This document shows, in pieces, positions 27,058-37,796 of a stretch of DNA of 64,000 bases. Source of the DNA: Yersinia proxima (GTDB taxonomy: Bacteria; Pseudomonadota; Gammaproteobacteria; Enterobacterales; Enterobacteriaceae). Position numbers and translations under genes: made by a program. The stretch's first letter is position 1. Each line of letters begins with the position of its first letter. The notes under the pieces were generated by a model. It had not been told where the DNA came from, did not search any database, and saw nothing but the letters and a program-made list of their open reading frames with translations. The stretch lies in contig NZ_CABHYG010000011.1 of NCBI RefSeq assembly GCF_902170785.1, forward strand, positions 310,001 through 374,000, read 5' to 3'.

Positions 27058-27836
27058 TGGATTTATTGCCAGATGCACTGGCCAGCGCTTGCTTACAGCA
27101 ATTTCGTGCCACGCCGCCATTGGTGCATTGTCTGACCAACGAAGTGGTGCAGTCATTTACAGCCAATGTGTTACTCGCACTGGGGGCTTTCCCTGCGATG
27201 GTGGTCGAGCCGCAAGAGGCGGCGCAATTCAGTACGATGGCGAACAGTTTGCTTATCAATATTGGTACGTTGCATCGGGCGCGAGCAGAGTCGATGCTGA
27301 GCGCGATAACCGCAGCCAATCAAGCGGGCACGCCATGGGTACTCGATCCGGTTGCTGTGGGTGGTCTGGCATATCGCACTGATTTTGCCCGCCATTTACT
27401 CACCCTAAAACCGGCGGCTATACGTGGAAATGCCTCAGAGATCATGGCATTGAGTGGTATGGCAACCATGGGGCGCGGTGTCGATAGTGTCGATACGTCA
27501 CTGGCGGCATTACCGGCCGCTCGCCAATTGGCACAGCGCGCCCAGACAGTGGTTGCGGTGACGGGGGAGGTTGATTACATCACTGATGGTCTGCGCGATG
27601 TTGCGGTGACTGGTGGCGATAAGCTAATGACCCGTGTAGTCGGGGCCGGCTGCGCACTGTCTGCAGTGGTGGCGGCGTTTTGTGCGCTAGAAGGCGATCG
27701 TTTGCACCACGTTGCGACCGCTTGCCGAATTATGTCGCAGGTCGGGGGGCAAGTATCTCAACGCGTCGCAGGACCGGGGAGTTTTGTGCCAGCCTTCCTT
27801 GATGGCCTTTATCAATTGGAAATCCTCACGTATTAA
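27057..27836 (+). CDS. thiM: Hydroxyethylthiazole kinase ThiM
   Basis: 259-residue ribokinase-like enzyme that phosphorylates 4-methyl-5-(2-hydroxyethyl)thiazole for thiamine salvage. Motifs are [50 protein letters not shown] and the catalytic [15 protein letters not shown] (Cys). The ATG at 27057 has ggagg nine bases before it. No TPP riboswitch consensus was found upstream, unlike E. coli thiM; expression may depend on the upstream winged-helix gene. Confidence 0.93.
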   Translation: MDLLPDALASACLQQFRATPPLVHCLTNEVVQSFTANVLLALGAFPAMVVEPQEAAQFSTMANSLLINIGTLHRARAESMLSAITAANQAGTPWVLDPVAVGGLAYRTDFARHLLTLKPAAIRGNASEIMALSGMATMGRGVDSVDTSLAALPAARQLAQRAQTVVAVTGEVDYITDGLRDVAVTGGDKLMTRVVGAGCALSAVVAAFCALEGDRLHHVATACRIMSQVGGQVSQRVAGPGSFVPAFLDGLYQLEILTY

Positions 27837-27883
27837 GTCTCGCCTGATTTTATCGCCTTCCTGACAGATTTTATTCTCAGATT

Positions 27884-27925
27884 AAAATTAATTCTGTGCC
27901 TCTTTGGAGGCTTTAAATTAATTTT
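27884..27925. terminator. Terminator after thiM
   Basis: aaaattaatt...gcctc (27884-27902) pairs with gaggc...aattaatttt (right arm through 27925), giving a G/C-rich top stem flanked by A/T arms. The A on one side and T on the other allow termination in either direction. Confidence 0.7.
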
Positions 27926-28044
27926 CAGCAAATATTTTTCCATGGTTTAGAATTTGAATGGAGAGCATTCTCATTCTTTTGTTTTCTTGGTCTTTTTCTA
28001 CATCCCTGTTTTTTAGCTCCCTAATAAACATATAGGAAAATACA

Positions 28045-28728
28045 ATGGCCAGTTTGAACAGTTATAAAATAGCGGCGTTATTTGTCGTCGGAATTCTCGT
28101 AGCAGGATGCGCCTCAAAAATGACAACCAGTGCACAATACTCTGGTTTTCTTGGTGATTATAGTAAGTTACAAGAAGCGGAATCTGCGAGCGGCCAGAAA
28201 ATATTGCGTTGGGTTTCGCCAGATTTTAATGTGGCGAAGTATACTGGTGTTTATTATACACCGCTGGTCTATTATCCAAAATCAAGTCCAAATCAGCGAG
28301 TGAGTCAAAAAACATTAAATGACATACTGGATTACGCGAATAAAAGACTTAAAGAAGCCGTTAGCCACCAATTGCCGTTAGTTAATTCACCGAAAAAACG
28401 GAATACGTTGATTGTACGAGGTGCTATTACTGCGGTTTCTGCCGAAGATAAAGATCTTGAAGTCTATGAGATGATACCCATAGCTGCTGTTATTGCTGGC
28501 ACCATGGCAGCAACGGGTAATCGTACTCAGCATACTGCGCTTTATTTGGAAATACAGGTTATCGACTCCAATACCGGCAAACCGGTTATTGTTGTGGTGC
28601 GCAAAGCCTATGGTAAAGATGTCAGTAATAGTGGTGAACCAATCACTGCTGATGAAGTAAAAAGTACAATAGATGGATTGGTTTACGACATTATTAATTT
28701 CAAGGTTAAAAGCCAGCCCGCTTCATAA
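28045..28728 (+). CDS. DUF3313-family lipoprotein
   Basis: 227-residue lipoprotein. The signal peptide ends with the lipobox VAGC (Cys about residue 22). The mature part has GFLGDYSKLQEA, which with the later strand-rich region around VYYTPLVYYP and LEIQVIDSNTGKPV fits DUF3313. Members are periplasm-facing lipoproteins of unknown function. It stands alone, with aggaaaata before the ATG, and converges with the GGDEF-EAL gene. Confidence 0.75.
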   Translation: MASLNSYKIAALFVVGILVAGCASKMTTSAQYSGFLGDYSKLQEAESASGQKILRWVSPDFNVAKYTGVYYTPLVYYPKSSPNQRVSQKTLNDILDYANKRLKEAVSHQLPLVNSPKKRNTLIVRGAITAVSAEDKDLEVYEMIPIAAVIAGTMAATGNRTQHTALYLEIQVIDSNTGKPVIVVVRKAYGKDVSNSGEPITADEVKSTIDGLVYDIINFKVKSQPAS

Positions 28729-28739
28729 AATATTGATTG

Positions 28740-28780
28740 CCGCTCAGCCCCGGAGAGTAATTAATCTGGTGGCTGAGCGG
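28740..28780. terminator. Hairpin between convergent genes
   Basis: ccgctcagcc (28740-28749) and ggctgagcgg (28771-28780) form a perfect 10-bp stem with a 21-base loop, between stops at 28728 and 28795. It may stop both transcripts, though the loop is long and T-runs are weak. Confidence 0.5.
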
Positions 28781-28794
28781 TACTTATTGAAACT

Positions 28795-31359
28795 TTACTC
28801 GCTGTAACCCGCCTGATGAGTAATATTTAATAGCTCGTTTAATTTCATCGGCTTACCTAGCAGATAACCCTGAACTTCATCGCACTTGAGTGTTTGTAGA
28901 TGCTCAAGTTGTTCTGTGGTTTCTACTCCCTCGGCGGTGACCGTCATTGATAGTGCGTGGCCGAGATTTATAATACCTTCAACAATTGATTGCCCCTCAT
29001 GGGATTGCGTCAGTTCATCAATAAAGCTCTTATCTATTTTTAGTCCATCGAATGGGAAGCGGCGCAGGTAATTCAGTGAAGAGTATCCGGTCCCAAAATC
29101 ATCCATGGATAAACGCACGCCAAGGGCTTTCAATGCTGTCATGGTTTTAAATGCTCCATCGGCATCTTCAATCATTATCCGTTCAGTGATTTCCAATTCC
29201 AGTCGATGGCTCGGTAGCCCGGTTAATAACAGAACTTGTCGCACCCGTTCGATCAGGCGTTGGCTTCTGAATTCAATGGCAGAAATATTGACAGAAATAA
29301 TCAATGATGCTGGCCAGGCAGCCGCGTCCTGACAGGCTTGCAACATCGTCCAGTCACTGATGGCGGTGATAAGTCCGGTTTCCTCTGCCAGAGCAATAAA
29401 TTGATCTGGCATTAGTAACCCTAAAACAGGGTGGTTCCAGCGTACCAGAGCTTCAGCACCGGTCAGTTTTGTGCCCTCAATGCGATAACGTGGCTGATAA
29501 TAAAGACTGAATTCATTATGTTTAACTGCCTGACGTAAGAAACGCTCCAGTTCACTGCGCTGCATCAGGCGGTCATTCATTTCGCTGGAATAGAAACTCC
29601 AGCGGTTACGGCCGCTATTTTTGGCTGCATACATCGCAATATCGGCAAAACGTAATAGCTCCTCTGCTTGCATTGAGTCTTGTGGTGCCAGAGCAATGCC
29701 AATGCTGGCACCGATAAAAATCTCCTGATTATTAATCATATATGGGCTTTCGATACGAGCAATAACACGGGCGCAGAGTTGTTCAATTTCTTTGGTAGAA
29801 GAAAGCCCGGTAATAATCAGAATGAATTCATCTCCTCCCTGACGAGCGACCAAATCCTGATCGCGCAAACAGCTTCTCAGGCGTTCAGATACCTGATGTA
29901 GCACCTGATCACCGGTAACATGACCAAAGGTATCGTTAACCGGTTTAAACTTATCCAGATCAACATTGAGGATCACTAATGGATGTGGTGCAGCGGCCAG
30001 GTTTCTCAGTTTGTTTTCTAAAAACTCTTTCATTCGCAGGCGGTTAGGTAAACCAGTCAGTGCGTCATGCAATGAAAGGTGTTGGATTCGTTCTTGTGCT
30101 TCTATCTCTCTGGTAATATCCGAGGCGGTGCCACGAAAACCCACAATTTGGTCATTTTTGATGATGGGTTTGGCATAAATCCGGCAAATACGTTTGTCGC
30201 CTTTTGCTGAGAAATAGGTGCATTGCAGCTCATTGCGCGATTCCGTCAGGTGGGTATATTGCAGCCAGGAGCGCAGCGGAATAAGGTCACAATTTAACAG
30301 TGAGTCGAGATTACGGCCCAACCAGCGTTCAACGCTTAACCCGGTAATGGTTAAAAATCGCTGGGAAAGATAAGTGATGCGCAGATCGGCATCGGTTTCC
30401 CATAACCAGTCAGTTGCAGCTTCAGCTACATGTCGAAAGCGTTCTTCGCTGGCGATTAAAGCCGCTTTATTTTCATCAGCGATACGTGCTTCAGACATAG
30501 CCCGCCGTAGCACCAGCCAACCACTCAGTCCGAGAATCAAAGCAACCAGTGCCAGCAGTGGGAGCAAAATATTGAGCAATTGCACTCCCGGCATATTTTG
30601 GTTCCAGCGCAGCGTCAGCACACTGTTATCATTAGATGATAATTGCATTGAGGGGCTGGAAGCCGCATCTTTTTCGTCCCGAGGTGTGCGCAGTTGATTA
30701 ATGCCGTAACTCTCTCCCAGCGCTTGTAGCTCAGATTGCGTCAATAAGTTGGCAAAGACTAAAACAGAAGGTGGGCCAGCAATGGGCTTAACTCGTGGAT
30801 CATTGCCGGTGGTTAAAGCGGCGGCGGCAATAATGGCAGGCAGTCCGTCAACATTGATGATTTCTGTCGCGGCATATTCATTTTCCGCCTGATTGCGTAC
30901 TGAATTAACAAATGGCGTAATATCTTCGTGGAGCCAATCTTGCAGGGGGGTATTGACCCATTGCCCATTAATGACGGAATAACGGGTTTTTCCTTGTCCA
31001 TCGATAACAAAAATGCCGTCATAACCAAAGTTTTTGTAAAGTGATGGCCCCAAATTCTGGCTGACAAAGGCCCAGTCAGGGTCTACCGTAACATGCAGAT
31101 GTTGATAGGCATCGCCCCAAAAAGCATTATCTTTTATTCTGACTTTCATGGATTTCTGGCGCAGTTCCCAGGCTTTTTCCACCAGAAAACGACTTTGGGA
31201 TACCGCTTGTTCATTTAATTGTGAAGCGATGTAGATAATGCCTGCTGCGGCGATAATAATCGTTGCCCCAACTAACAATGCCATGGTTTGCAAAGTCCGT
31301 TTAGCAAAGAAAACATTTTCCCCTCTTGCCCGCGGTTCTGGCGGGGTGGAGTTTGTCAT
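28795..31359 (-). CDS. Membrane CHASE4-PAS-GGDEF-EAL cyclic-di-GMP protein
   Basis: 854 residues. TM1 is near residues 20-42 and TM2 near 265-285, enclosing a periplasmic CHASE4-type sensor (VRIKDNAFWGDAYQHL). A PAS domain (FRHVAEAATDWLWETDADLRITYLS) leads to a GGDEF domain with intact GGDEF (ARQGGDEFILII) and a C-terminal EAL domain with EALVRWNHP, DDFGTGYSSLNYL and the ..DGLKIDKSFI..EGVET.. segments. Both catalytic motifs are intact, so synthesis and breakdown of c-di-GMP are both possible. The ATG at 31359 follows aagga by seven bases; the upstream in-frame start at 31383 lacks support. Confidence 0.92.
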   Translation of the reverse strand: MTNSTPPEPRARGENVFFAKRTLQTMALLVGATIIIAAAGIIYIASQLNEQAVSQSRFLVEKAWELRQKSMKVRIKDNAFWGDAYQHLHVTVDPDWAFVSQNLGPSLYKNFGYDGIFVIDGQGKTRYSVINGQWVNTPLQDWLHEDITPFVNSVRNQAENEYAATEIINVDGLPAIIAAAALTTGNDPRVKPIAGPPSVLVFANLLTQSELQALGESYGINQLRTPRDEKDAASSPSMQLSSNDNSVLTLRWNQNMPGVQLLNILLPLLALVALILGLSGWLVLRRAMSEARIADENKAALIASEERFRHVAEAATDWLWETDADLRITYLSQRFLTITGLSVERWLGRNLDSLLNCDLIPLRSWLQYTHLTESRNELQCTYFSAKGDKRICRIYAKPIIKNDQIVGFRGTASDITREIEAQERIQHLSLHDALTGLPNRLRMKEFLENKLRNLAAAPHPLVILNVDLDKFKPVNDTFGHVTGDQVLHQVSERLRSCLRDQDLVARQGGDEFILIITGLSSTKEIEQLCARVIARIESPYMINNQEIFIGASIGIALAPQDSMQAEELLRFADIAMYAAKNSGRNRWSFYSSEMNDRLMQRSELERFLRQAVKHNEFSLYYQPRYRIEGTKLTGAEALVRWNHPVLGLLMPDQFIALAEETGLITAISDWTMLQACQDAAAWPASLIISVNISAIEFRSQRLIERVRQVLLLTGLPSHRLELEITERIMIEDADGAFKTMTALKALGVRLSMDDFGTGYSSLNYLRRFPFDGLKIDKSFIDELTQSHEGQSIVEGIINLGHALSMTVTAEGVETTEQLEHLQTLKCDEVQGYLLGKPMKLNELLNITHQAGYSE

Positions 31360-31784
31360 AGTGAATTCCTTTATACCCGTCATCGTTCAAATCGGCTCCA
31401 GACCGATTAACCTCTTGCTCACTGTATCTTCCGTTAGCTGGAAATCTCTGGGGCATACTCATTAAATATCGGTTTAATCCACAGGAAATGAAGGCTCTGG
31501 GCAATATAAACTAACATAACTCCGCCGAGTTATTATTTGAGCTTAGAATAATATGGTGTTTTGCTGCTGTTTTTTCACCAAAAACGATAGGAATAAAACC
31601 AGACGATGGTTTTTTCACTACGGCAAATGTGCAAGGAGCTATCAAGGAAGTGCTGGAATGGTTACAGCTCTACGATAGGAATTTTGGCTGCAAGGCGTTA
31701 AAGTGACTTAAGATTATTATTAATCATACTAAACTTTGCTTATGTTACATCCAACCTAATGTCCCCGCCGAGAGTAAGGAATTA
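31360..31784. other. Divergent intergenic region, GGDEF-EAL / RND efflux
   Basis: 425 bp holding the two divergent promoters. The middle (31550-31720) contains cactacggcaaatg and aaggagctatcaaggaagtg, which can be read as a short peptide-like stretch but has no start or ribosome site. The a/t palindrome near 31712 resembles a Fur half-site only weakly. No gene was found. Confidence 0.4.
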
Positions 31785-32990
31785 ATGACCATGTTTACAC
31801 TGAATTGGGTTTGCAAACCGATAATGCCTGACGTACTGCGAACCCTTTGCGCTCGGCTACATTTTTTGATGCTGTGTTTCCTTACTTTATTAGGTATCAG
31901 CGCGCAAAGTGTGATGGCAGCAGCCCCATTGCCCGCGGTGACCGTTGCGGTAGTGACTTCTGCAATCCCAGATAGTGCATTGCAGTTTCTCGGACGGGTA
32001 GAAGCTATTCAGGCGGTGGATGTAACAACCCGAACAGAGGGATTTATTGCCGCCAGATTGTTTACCGAAGGCCAGATGGTTAAGCAGGGAGACCTGCTAT
32101 ATGAAATTGATCCTGCTTTGCATCAGGCATCTGTGACTCAGGCTCAGGCCCAGTTAGACAGTGCAACCGCCAGCGCCAACCATGCACAGGTGAATCTCAC
32201 CCGCATACAGCGTTTGGGCAATAACCGCTCGGTCAGTCAGGCTGAAGTCGATGAAGCGCAGGCGCAGCGAGATATTAGCCGAGCGGCGGTAGCTCAGGCG
32301 CAAGCAAACTTGCAGATTCAACAACTGCAACTCAGTTTTACTCGCATTTATGCCCCGATCACCGGCCAAATTGGACACAGCCGCTTTAATGTTGGCAGTT
32401 TGATTAACCCAGCCAGTGGCACCTTAGTGAGTATTGTACAACTTGACCCTATTCGTGTGGCTATAGCGGTAAATGAAAGAGATTACATCACTGCCACATA
32501 TCAGTTATCCACGACAGGTGCAGCCTCTGCCAGCGACAACAGCGCACTGGCATTTGAGCATTTCACTCCGCGCATTCAACTGGCAAATGGTAAGCAATAT
32601 CCAGAAAGCGGTGTTTTTGAATCGGTTGATAATCAAATTGATAAACAGACCGGCACTGTGACGATTCGCACCCGTTTTGACAATCCACGGCATTTATTAC
32701 TGCCCGGAGGTGTGGTGAATGTGTCGCTGGCGGCTGAAACCGCAAAAGCCGTTACCGCCATCCCGATTGCGGCATTGCAACAGAATAAACAGGGTCATTT
32801 TGTGTTGGTCGTGACAGATAAAGATCAGGTGGAAGTGCGGCCGGTCACCCTCGGTGAGCAGTTTGAACAGCAATATGAAGTGAAAGATGGGCTGAAAGTG
32901 GGCGAGCGCGTGATTGTATCGGGGCTACAGCATGTCCGGCCGGGTATGACCGTGAACGCCAGTGTTGCCACGCCGCTGACTGCGAACTAA
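31785..32990 (+). CDS. RND efflux periplasmic adaptor (AcrA/MexE-type)
   Basis: 401-residue membrane-fusion protein. A hydrophobic signal (about 25-46, ending SVMAAAP) is processed by signal peptidase I, so it is soluble or loosely attached, not a lipoprotein like AcrA. It has a barrel-sandwich/lipoyl domain (GRVEAIQAVDVTTRTEGFI and YAPITGQIGHSRFNVG), an alpha-hairpin (QAQAQLDSATASANHAQVNL...), a beta-barrel and a membrane-proximal domain. It bridges the pump encoded 12 bp downstream with an outer-membrane channel; no channel gene is present here, so TolC is likely used. Substrates are unknown. Confidence 0.92.
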   Translation: MTMFTLNWVCKPIMPDVLRTLCARLHFLMLCFLTLLGISAQSVMAAAPLPAVTVAVVTSAIPDSALQFLGRVEAIQAVDVTTRTEGFIAARLFTEGQMVKQGDLLYEIDPALHQASVTQAQAQLDSATASANHAQVNLTRIQRLGNNRSVSQAEVDEAQAQRDISRAAVAQAQANLQIQQLQLSFTRIYAPITGQIGHSRFNVGSLINPASGTLVSIVQLDPIRVAIAVNERDYITATYQLSTTGAASASDNSALAFEHFTPRIQLANGKQYPESGVFESVDNQIDKQTGTVTIRTRFDNPRHLLLPGGVVNVSLAAETAKAVTAIPIAALQQNKQGHFVLVVTDKDQVEVRPVTLGEQFEQQYEVKDGLKVGERVIVSGLQHVRPGMTVNASVATPLTAN

Positions 32991-33002
32991 GGGGAAGGAC
33001 AG

Positions 33003-36000
33003 ATGCTGCATTTCTTTATCCGTCGTCCCAAGTTCGCCATTGTTATTGCGCTAGTGATAACCATTGTTGGCTGGGTGTCACTGCATGTGATTCCGGTCGA
33101 GCAATATCCAGATATCACGCCGCCAGTTGTGTCGGTCAGTGCTGTTTATCCGGGGGCCAGTGCTCGCGATGTGGCGCAAGCTATTGCGTCACCGCTGGAG
33201 GCTCAGGTCAATGGTGTCAGCAATATGCTGTATATGGAATCCACCAGTGGCAATAACGGCAGCTATCAACTGAGCATCACTTTCGCCAGTGGCACTGATC
33301 CGGATATGGCCGCAGTTGAAGTGCAAAACCGCATTTCTCAGGTGAGCGCCCAGCTCCCGGCAGAAGTGAATGAAAACGGTATTTCAGTGCGCAAACGCGC
33401 TTCTAACTTGCTATTGGGCGTGAGTGTCTTCTCACCGAAACAGACCCATAACGCTTTGTTTGTGAGCAACTACACCAGCATACAACTGCGTGATGCTATT
33501 GCGCGTATCAATGGTGTGGGTGATGTGCAGGTGTTTGGTGCGCGTGATTACAGCATGCGCGTGTGGCTGAATCCACAACGCATGGAATCCCTGAATGTCA
33601 GTGTGCAGGACATTGTAGCGGCATTACAACAGCAGAATGTGCAGGCAGCAGCAGGGCAGATTGGTTCGTCGCCGTCGACGCCAGACCAGCAGCAAACCCT
33701 GACCATTAGTGGGCAAGGGCGGCTGAGCGACCCGCAAGAATTTGCCAATGTCATTATTCGTAGCAATCCACAGGGCGGTATGATTCGGCTGGGTGATGTT
33801 GCACGCGTAGCGCTTGGTGCGCAAAACTATCAGGTTAGTGCAGCACAAAACCAGACTGAGTCAGCCTTTTTGGTGGTGTATCCGGTTCCCGGTGCCAATG
33901 CGTTAAATGTGGCAAATGGCGTGCGGGATGAGATGGCTCGCCTGTCGGCCTCTTTCCCTCCCGATCTGACCTATGAAATCAACTACGACTCCACTTTGCC
34001 GGTCACGGCAACCTTGCATGAAATCGCGCTTTCACTGACATTGACGCTGATTGTGGTGTTAGCGGTGGTGTATCTGTTTTTACAAAGTATGCGGGCGACC
34101 TTTATTGTCGCGCTCACCATTCCGGTTTCGCTGCTAGGCACCTTTGCTGTGCTGTATGTCTTTGGTTACTCAGCGAATACGCTCAGTCTGTTCGCGATTA
34201 TTTTGGCACTGACTATTGTGGTGGATGACGCCATTGTGGTGGTCGAAAACGTCGAGCGTTTGCTATCAAATGATCCAGACCTCACCCCAGCGCAAGCAAC
34301 CAAACAGGCAATGAGTCAGATTGCCGGGCCAATTATTGCCACCACACTGGTGCTGATGGCGGTATTTGTGCCCATCGCCATTCTGCCCGGCATCGTGGGG
34401 GAGCTGTATCGACAGTTCGCCGTCACTCTCTCGGCGGCGGTTATTTTGTCCAGTATCAATGCATTAACCTTAAGCCCCGCACTCTGTGCGGTATTGCTTA
34501 AGCGCCGCACGTTGTCGACTACCGGCGTGTTTGGCGGGATAAACCGCGGGTTGGACAGTGCCCGTGATGGCTATGTCTCATTAACAGGACGAATCAGTAG
34601 CCGCGCCGTATTCAGTATTGCCGCATTGCTGCTGGTGGGGCTGGCAACCTGGTGGGGTTATACCCGCTTGCCGACTTCATTCTTGCCGGAAGAGGATCAG
34701 GGCTATTTCTTTGTCAGTTTGCAACTGCCCGATGGGGCGTCTTTGAATCGCACGCAGACGGTAATGGACCAGATGTACCAGCAGGTGACCGCCAACGACG
34801 CAGTCGAGGATGTGATCAAAATTACCGGTTTCAGCTTGCTTAGTGGCAATAACTCGCCAAATGCGGGTTTTGCGATTGTGATGCTTAAACCTTGGGGGCA
34901 GCGGCCACATATTGATCAGGTGCTGGCGAATATTCAGGCCAATCTGGCGGCCATTCCCTCTGCGATGATCATGGCGGTTAACCCACCGGCAATTGCCGGT
35001 TTGGGCAGTGCTTCGGGCTTTGATTTGCGGATTCAAGCCCTGTTGGGGCAAACCCCGCAGGAATTGGCGCAGGTCAGTCAGGGGATTATTTTTGCTGCCA
35101 ACCAAGACCCAAAACTGAGTCGGGTGTTTACCACATTTAGTGCTTCAGTACCTGAAACTAACCTGAGTATTGACCGCGATCGTGCCGCGTTATTACAGGT
35201 GCCAGTCAGTCGTATTTTCCAGACGTTACAGACCTCACTTGGGGGGATGAATGCCGGTGATTTCACCCTCAATAACCGTATGTTTCGAGTGCAGTTACAA
35301 AATGATATGGATTTCCGTCAGCGTACTGCGCAGATCAATAGTTTGAATGTGCGCAGTGATAACGGCGCATTGGTCAGTTTAGCGAATCTGGTCACTCTGA
35401 CCCCCTCAGTTGGCGCGCCGTTTATCAGCAATTTTAACCAGTTCCCCTCGGTAGCGATTAGCGGGTCTGCGGCTGATGGGGCCAGTTCTGGGCAGGCAAT
35501 GGCGGCGATGGAGGCGCTATTAGCACAGAATTTACCGCAAGGTTACAGCTATAGCTGGAGTGGGATGTCATGGCAAGAGCAGCAAACTGGCGGTCAGGTA
35601 GTGTTTATTTATCTGGCGGCGTTAGTGTTCGCTTACTTGTTCCTGGTGGCCCAGTATGAAAGCTGGAGTATACCGCTGGTGGTGATCCTCTCGGTGGTAT
35701 TTGCGGTGGGCGGTGCGGTCGCAGGGTTGTCAGCGATGGGCTTTGCCAATGATGTGTACGCACAGATCGGATTGGTGCTCTTGATAGGGCTGGCGGCCAA
35801 GAATGCGATATTGATTGTCGAATTCTCCAAAGCCCGGCGGGAAGAGGGAGCGACTATTGCACAGGCGGCACAAGACGGTGCCAAACAGCGTTTCCGCGCG
35901 GTGATGATGACGGCAATCTCATTTATCCTCGGCGTGATGCCGTTGGTGTTTGCCAGTGGTGCGGGGGCAATGAGCCGTCAGATTATTGGTATCACTGTGT

Positions 36001-36128
36001 TTGGCGGCATGTTAATGGCCACCGCTGTCGGAATTTTGTTTATTCCTGCCCTGTATCTGCATATTCAGCGGTTACGTGAATGGACCAAAACACCTAAGTC
36101 TCCTTCTGATACTGATCTACAACCGTAA
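33003..36128 (+). CDS. RND multidrug efflux pump (AcrB family, HAE-1)
   Basis: 1041-residue proton-driven inner-membrane pump. It has the 12-TM pattern with two large periplasmic loops. Motifs: FFIRRPKFA at the N-terminus, the proton-relay Asp pair in [14 protein letters not shown] of TM4, [21 protein letters not shown] in the C-terminal half, and [22 protein letters not shown]. It is most like drug pumps (AcrB/MexF-type), and the paired adaptor agrees. Preceded by ggggaagga. A stable hairpin follows. Confidence 0.93.
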   Translation: MLHFFIRRPKFAIVIALVITIVGWVSLHVIPVEQYPDITPPVVSVSAVYPGASARDVAQAIASPLEAQVNGVSNMLYMESTSGNNGSYQLSITFASGTDPDMAAVEVQNRISQVSAQLPAEVNENGISVRKRASNLLLGVSVFSPKQTHNALFVSNYTSIQLRDAIARINGVGDVQVFGARDYSMRVWLNPQRMESLNVSVQDIVAALQQQNVQAAAGQIGSSPSTPDQQQTLTISGQGRLSDPQEFANVIIRSNPQGGMIRLGDVARVALGAQNYQVSAAQNQTESAFLVVYPVPGANALNVANGVRDEMARLSASFPPDLTYEINYDSTLPVTATLHEIALSLTLTLIVVLAVVYLFLQSMRATFIVALTIPVSLLGTFAVLYVFGYSANTLSLFAIILALTIVVDDAIVVVENVERLLSNDPDLTPAQATKQAMSQIAGPIIATTLVLMAVFVPIAILPGIVGELYRQFAVTLSAAVILSSINALTLSPALCAVLLKRRTLSTTGVFGGINRGLDSARDGYVSLTGRISSRAVFSIAALLLVGLATWWGYTRLPTSFLPEEDQGYFFVSLQLPDGASLNRTQTVMDQMYQQVTANDAVEDVIKITGFSLLSGNNSPNAGFAIVMLKPWGQRPHIDQVLANIQANLAAIPSAMIMAVNPPAIAGLGSASGFDLRIQALLGQTPQELAQVSQGIIFAANQDPKLSRVFTTFSASVPETNLSIDRDRAALLQVPVSRIFQTLQTSLGGMNAGDFTLNNRMFRVQLQNDMDFRQRTAQINSLNVRSDNGALVSLANLVTLTPSVGAPFISNFNQFPSVAISGSAADGASSGQAMAAMEALLAQNLPQGYSYSWSGMSWQEQQTGGQVVFIYLAALVFAYLFLVAQYESWSIPLVVILSVVFAVGGAVAGLSAMGFANDVYAQIGLVLLIGLAAKNAILIVEFSKARREEGATIAQAAQDGAKQRFRAVMMTAISFILGVMPLVFASGAGAMSRQIIGITVFGGMLMATAVGILFIPALYLHIQRLREWTKTPKSPSDTDLQP

Positions 36129-36138
36129 CTATTAACTT

Positions 36139-36170
36139 ATGATGCCACCACCACTACGTGGTGGCATCAT
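36139..36170 (+). terminator. Strong hairpin after the RND operon
   Basis: atgatgccaccac (36139-36151) pairs perfectly with gtggtggcatcat (36158-36170) around a 6-base loop, 11 bp past the pump stop. The following tail is tctgcg, so it lacks a long T-run; it may act in termination or 3'-end protection. Confidence 0.6.
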
Positions 36171-36357
36171 TCTGCGACATCTTTGTGCATTTGCCTCTTA
36201 AAAGTGCGCATAACTCGAACTTGTTATCATCATATTGGCCTTTCCCATTACATAAAGTGCGGGTATTCCGGCCGGTGAGCGGGTGTTTGTTATTTGGTAC
36301 AAACCTTGCTTTAGCCATAGACCGCTCTATTACTGTTAAATTGCAGGGATAAGGTCT

Positions 36358-37743
36358 ATGTCACAGGTAAAACAAGTACCGGAATTAAAACGCACATTAG
36401 GTAGTTTTCAATTATGGGGTATTGCCGTCGGATTGGTGATTTCCGGCGAATACTTTGGCTGGAGTTATGGCTGGGCGCAGGCGGGGACGCTAGGGTTTTT
36501 GTTCACCGCTTTAGGTGTCGCCGCCATGTATACGGCATTTATTTTCAGTTTTACTGAGCTAACCACTTCAATTCCCCATGCAGGCGGGCCATTTGCTTAC
36601 GCTCACCGTGCATTTGGCCCTACCGGTGGATTTATTGCCGGTCTTGCGACCTTGATTGAGTTTGTCTTTGCGCCGCCAGCAATTGCGATGGCAATTGGTG
36701 CTTATATTAACGTCCAATTCCCCGCTATTGACCCTAAATGGGTTGCTGTTGGCGCTTATTTGGTCTTTATGTCACTGAATATTTTGGGTGTCAGTATTGC
36801 TGCCACCTTTGAATTATTAGTCACAGTTTTGGCGATTTTTGAATTACTGGTGTTTATGGGTGTGGTTGCACCGGGTTTTGAAGCCAGTAACTTTGTTAAA
36901 GGGGGCTGGGCTGGCGCCGATACATTCAGTCTGGGATCAATGTCAGGTATTTTTGCTGCCATTCCTTTTGCTATCTGGTTCTTCCTGGCGATTGAAGGGG
37001 CTTCGATGGCTGCTGAAGAAGCCAAGGAGCCGCAGCGCACTATTCCGCGTGCTTTTATTTGCGGCATTTTGACATTAGTGGTGCTGGCATTGGGTGTTAT
37101 GGTCTTTGCTGGTGGGGTCGGTGACTGGACTAAGTTGTCGAATATTAATGATCCGTTACCACAAGCAATGAAAATTATTGTTGGCAGTGACAGTGGCTGG
37201 TTACATATGCTGGTATGGCTCGGGTTGTTTGGCCTGATAGCTTCTTTCCACGGTATTATCATGGGGTATTCACGCCAAATTTTTGCCCTGGCCCGCGCGG
37301 GGTATTTGCCTAAGCCTTTGGCAACCGTCAATCGGCGTTTTCGTACTCCTCACCTGGCAATTTTGGCTGGTGGTGTGGTGGGTATCGCGGCGATTTTCTC
37401 GGATTCATTGATAGTCATTGGTGGCATGCCACTAACAGCAAATATCGTCACTATGTCGGTGTTTGGTGCCATCGTGATGTATATCACCTCGATGTTGTCA
37501 TTATTTAAATTGCGGCAAACAGAGCCTGCTTTAACGCGTCCTTTCTCCGCGCCACTTTACCCATTCGCCCCCGCATTAGCATTGGTGTTGGCGGTAGTCT
37601 GTCTGGTGGCCATGATCTATTACAACCCTCTGTTGGCGCTGATATTCGCTGGAATGATGTTAGCCGGTTATATTTATTTCCGTCTAACCCATCGTTCGCG
37701 CGCCGCTGCCGCATTTGATCCACAGTTGAGTGGTGCAGAGTGA
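36358..37743 (+). CDS. eat: Ethanolamine permease (Eat/EutP-type, APC family)
   Basis: 461-residue inner-membrane amino-acid/polyamine/organocation-family transporter with about 12 TM helices. Ethanolamine-permease-type segments include GIAVGLVISGEYFGWSYGWAQAG, PHAGGPFAYAHRAFGPTGGF and AAEEAKEPQRTIPRA. The two genes downstream encode ethanolamine ammonia-lyase, which supports ethanolamine as substrate. It is 53 bp before eutB, with an intercistronic hairpin between them. Confidence 0.9.
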   Translation: MSQVKQVPELKRTLGSFQLWGIAVGLVISGEYFGWSYGWAQAGTLGFLFTALGVAAMYTAFIFSFTELTTSIPHAGGPFAYAHRAFGPTGGFIAGLATLIEFVFAPPAIAMAIGAYINVQFPAIDPKWVAVGAYLVFMSLNILGVSIAATFELLVTVLAIFELLVFMGVVAPGFEASNFVKGGWAGADTFSLGSMSGIFAAIPFAIWFFLAIEGASMAAEEAKEPQRTIPRAFICGILTLVVLALGVMVFAGGVGDWTKLSNINDPLPQAMKIIVGSDSGWLHMLVWLGLFGLIASFHGIIMGYSRQIFALARAGYLPKPLATVNRRFRTPHLAILAGGVVGIAAIFSDSLIVIGGMPLTANIVTMSVFGAIVMYITSMLSLFKLRQTEPALTRPFSAPLYPFAPALALVLAVVCLVAMIYYNPLLALIFAGMMLAGYIYFRLTHRSRAAAAFDPQLSGAE

Positions 37744-37757
37744 TATAGACATAAATA

Positions 37758-37777
37758 CAGGCTGCTGTCGCAGCCTG
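37758..37777 (+). promoter_or_regulatory. Intercistronic hairpin between eat and eutB
   Basis: caggctgc and gcagcctg form a perfect 8-bp stem around tgtc, 14 bp after the eat stop and about 20 bp before the eutB ATG. There is no T-run. It may stabilise or process the mRNA and lower or raise EutB relative to Eat. Confidence 0.5.
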
Positions 37778-37796
37778 ATGAGCTAAAGGACGCGTT

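Noticed and set aside
31705-31725. Possible Fur site (gattattattaatcat) upstream of the RND operon
   Set aside because: Too many mismatches to the 19-bp consensus and no iron-related gene follows.
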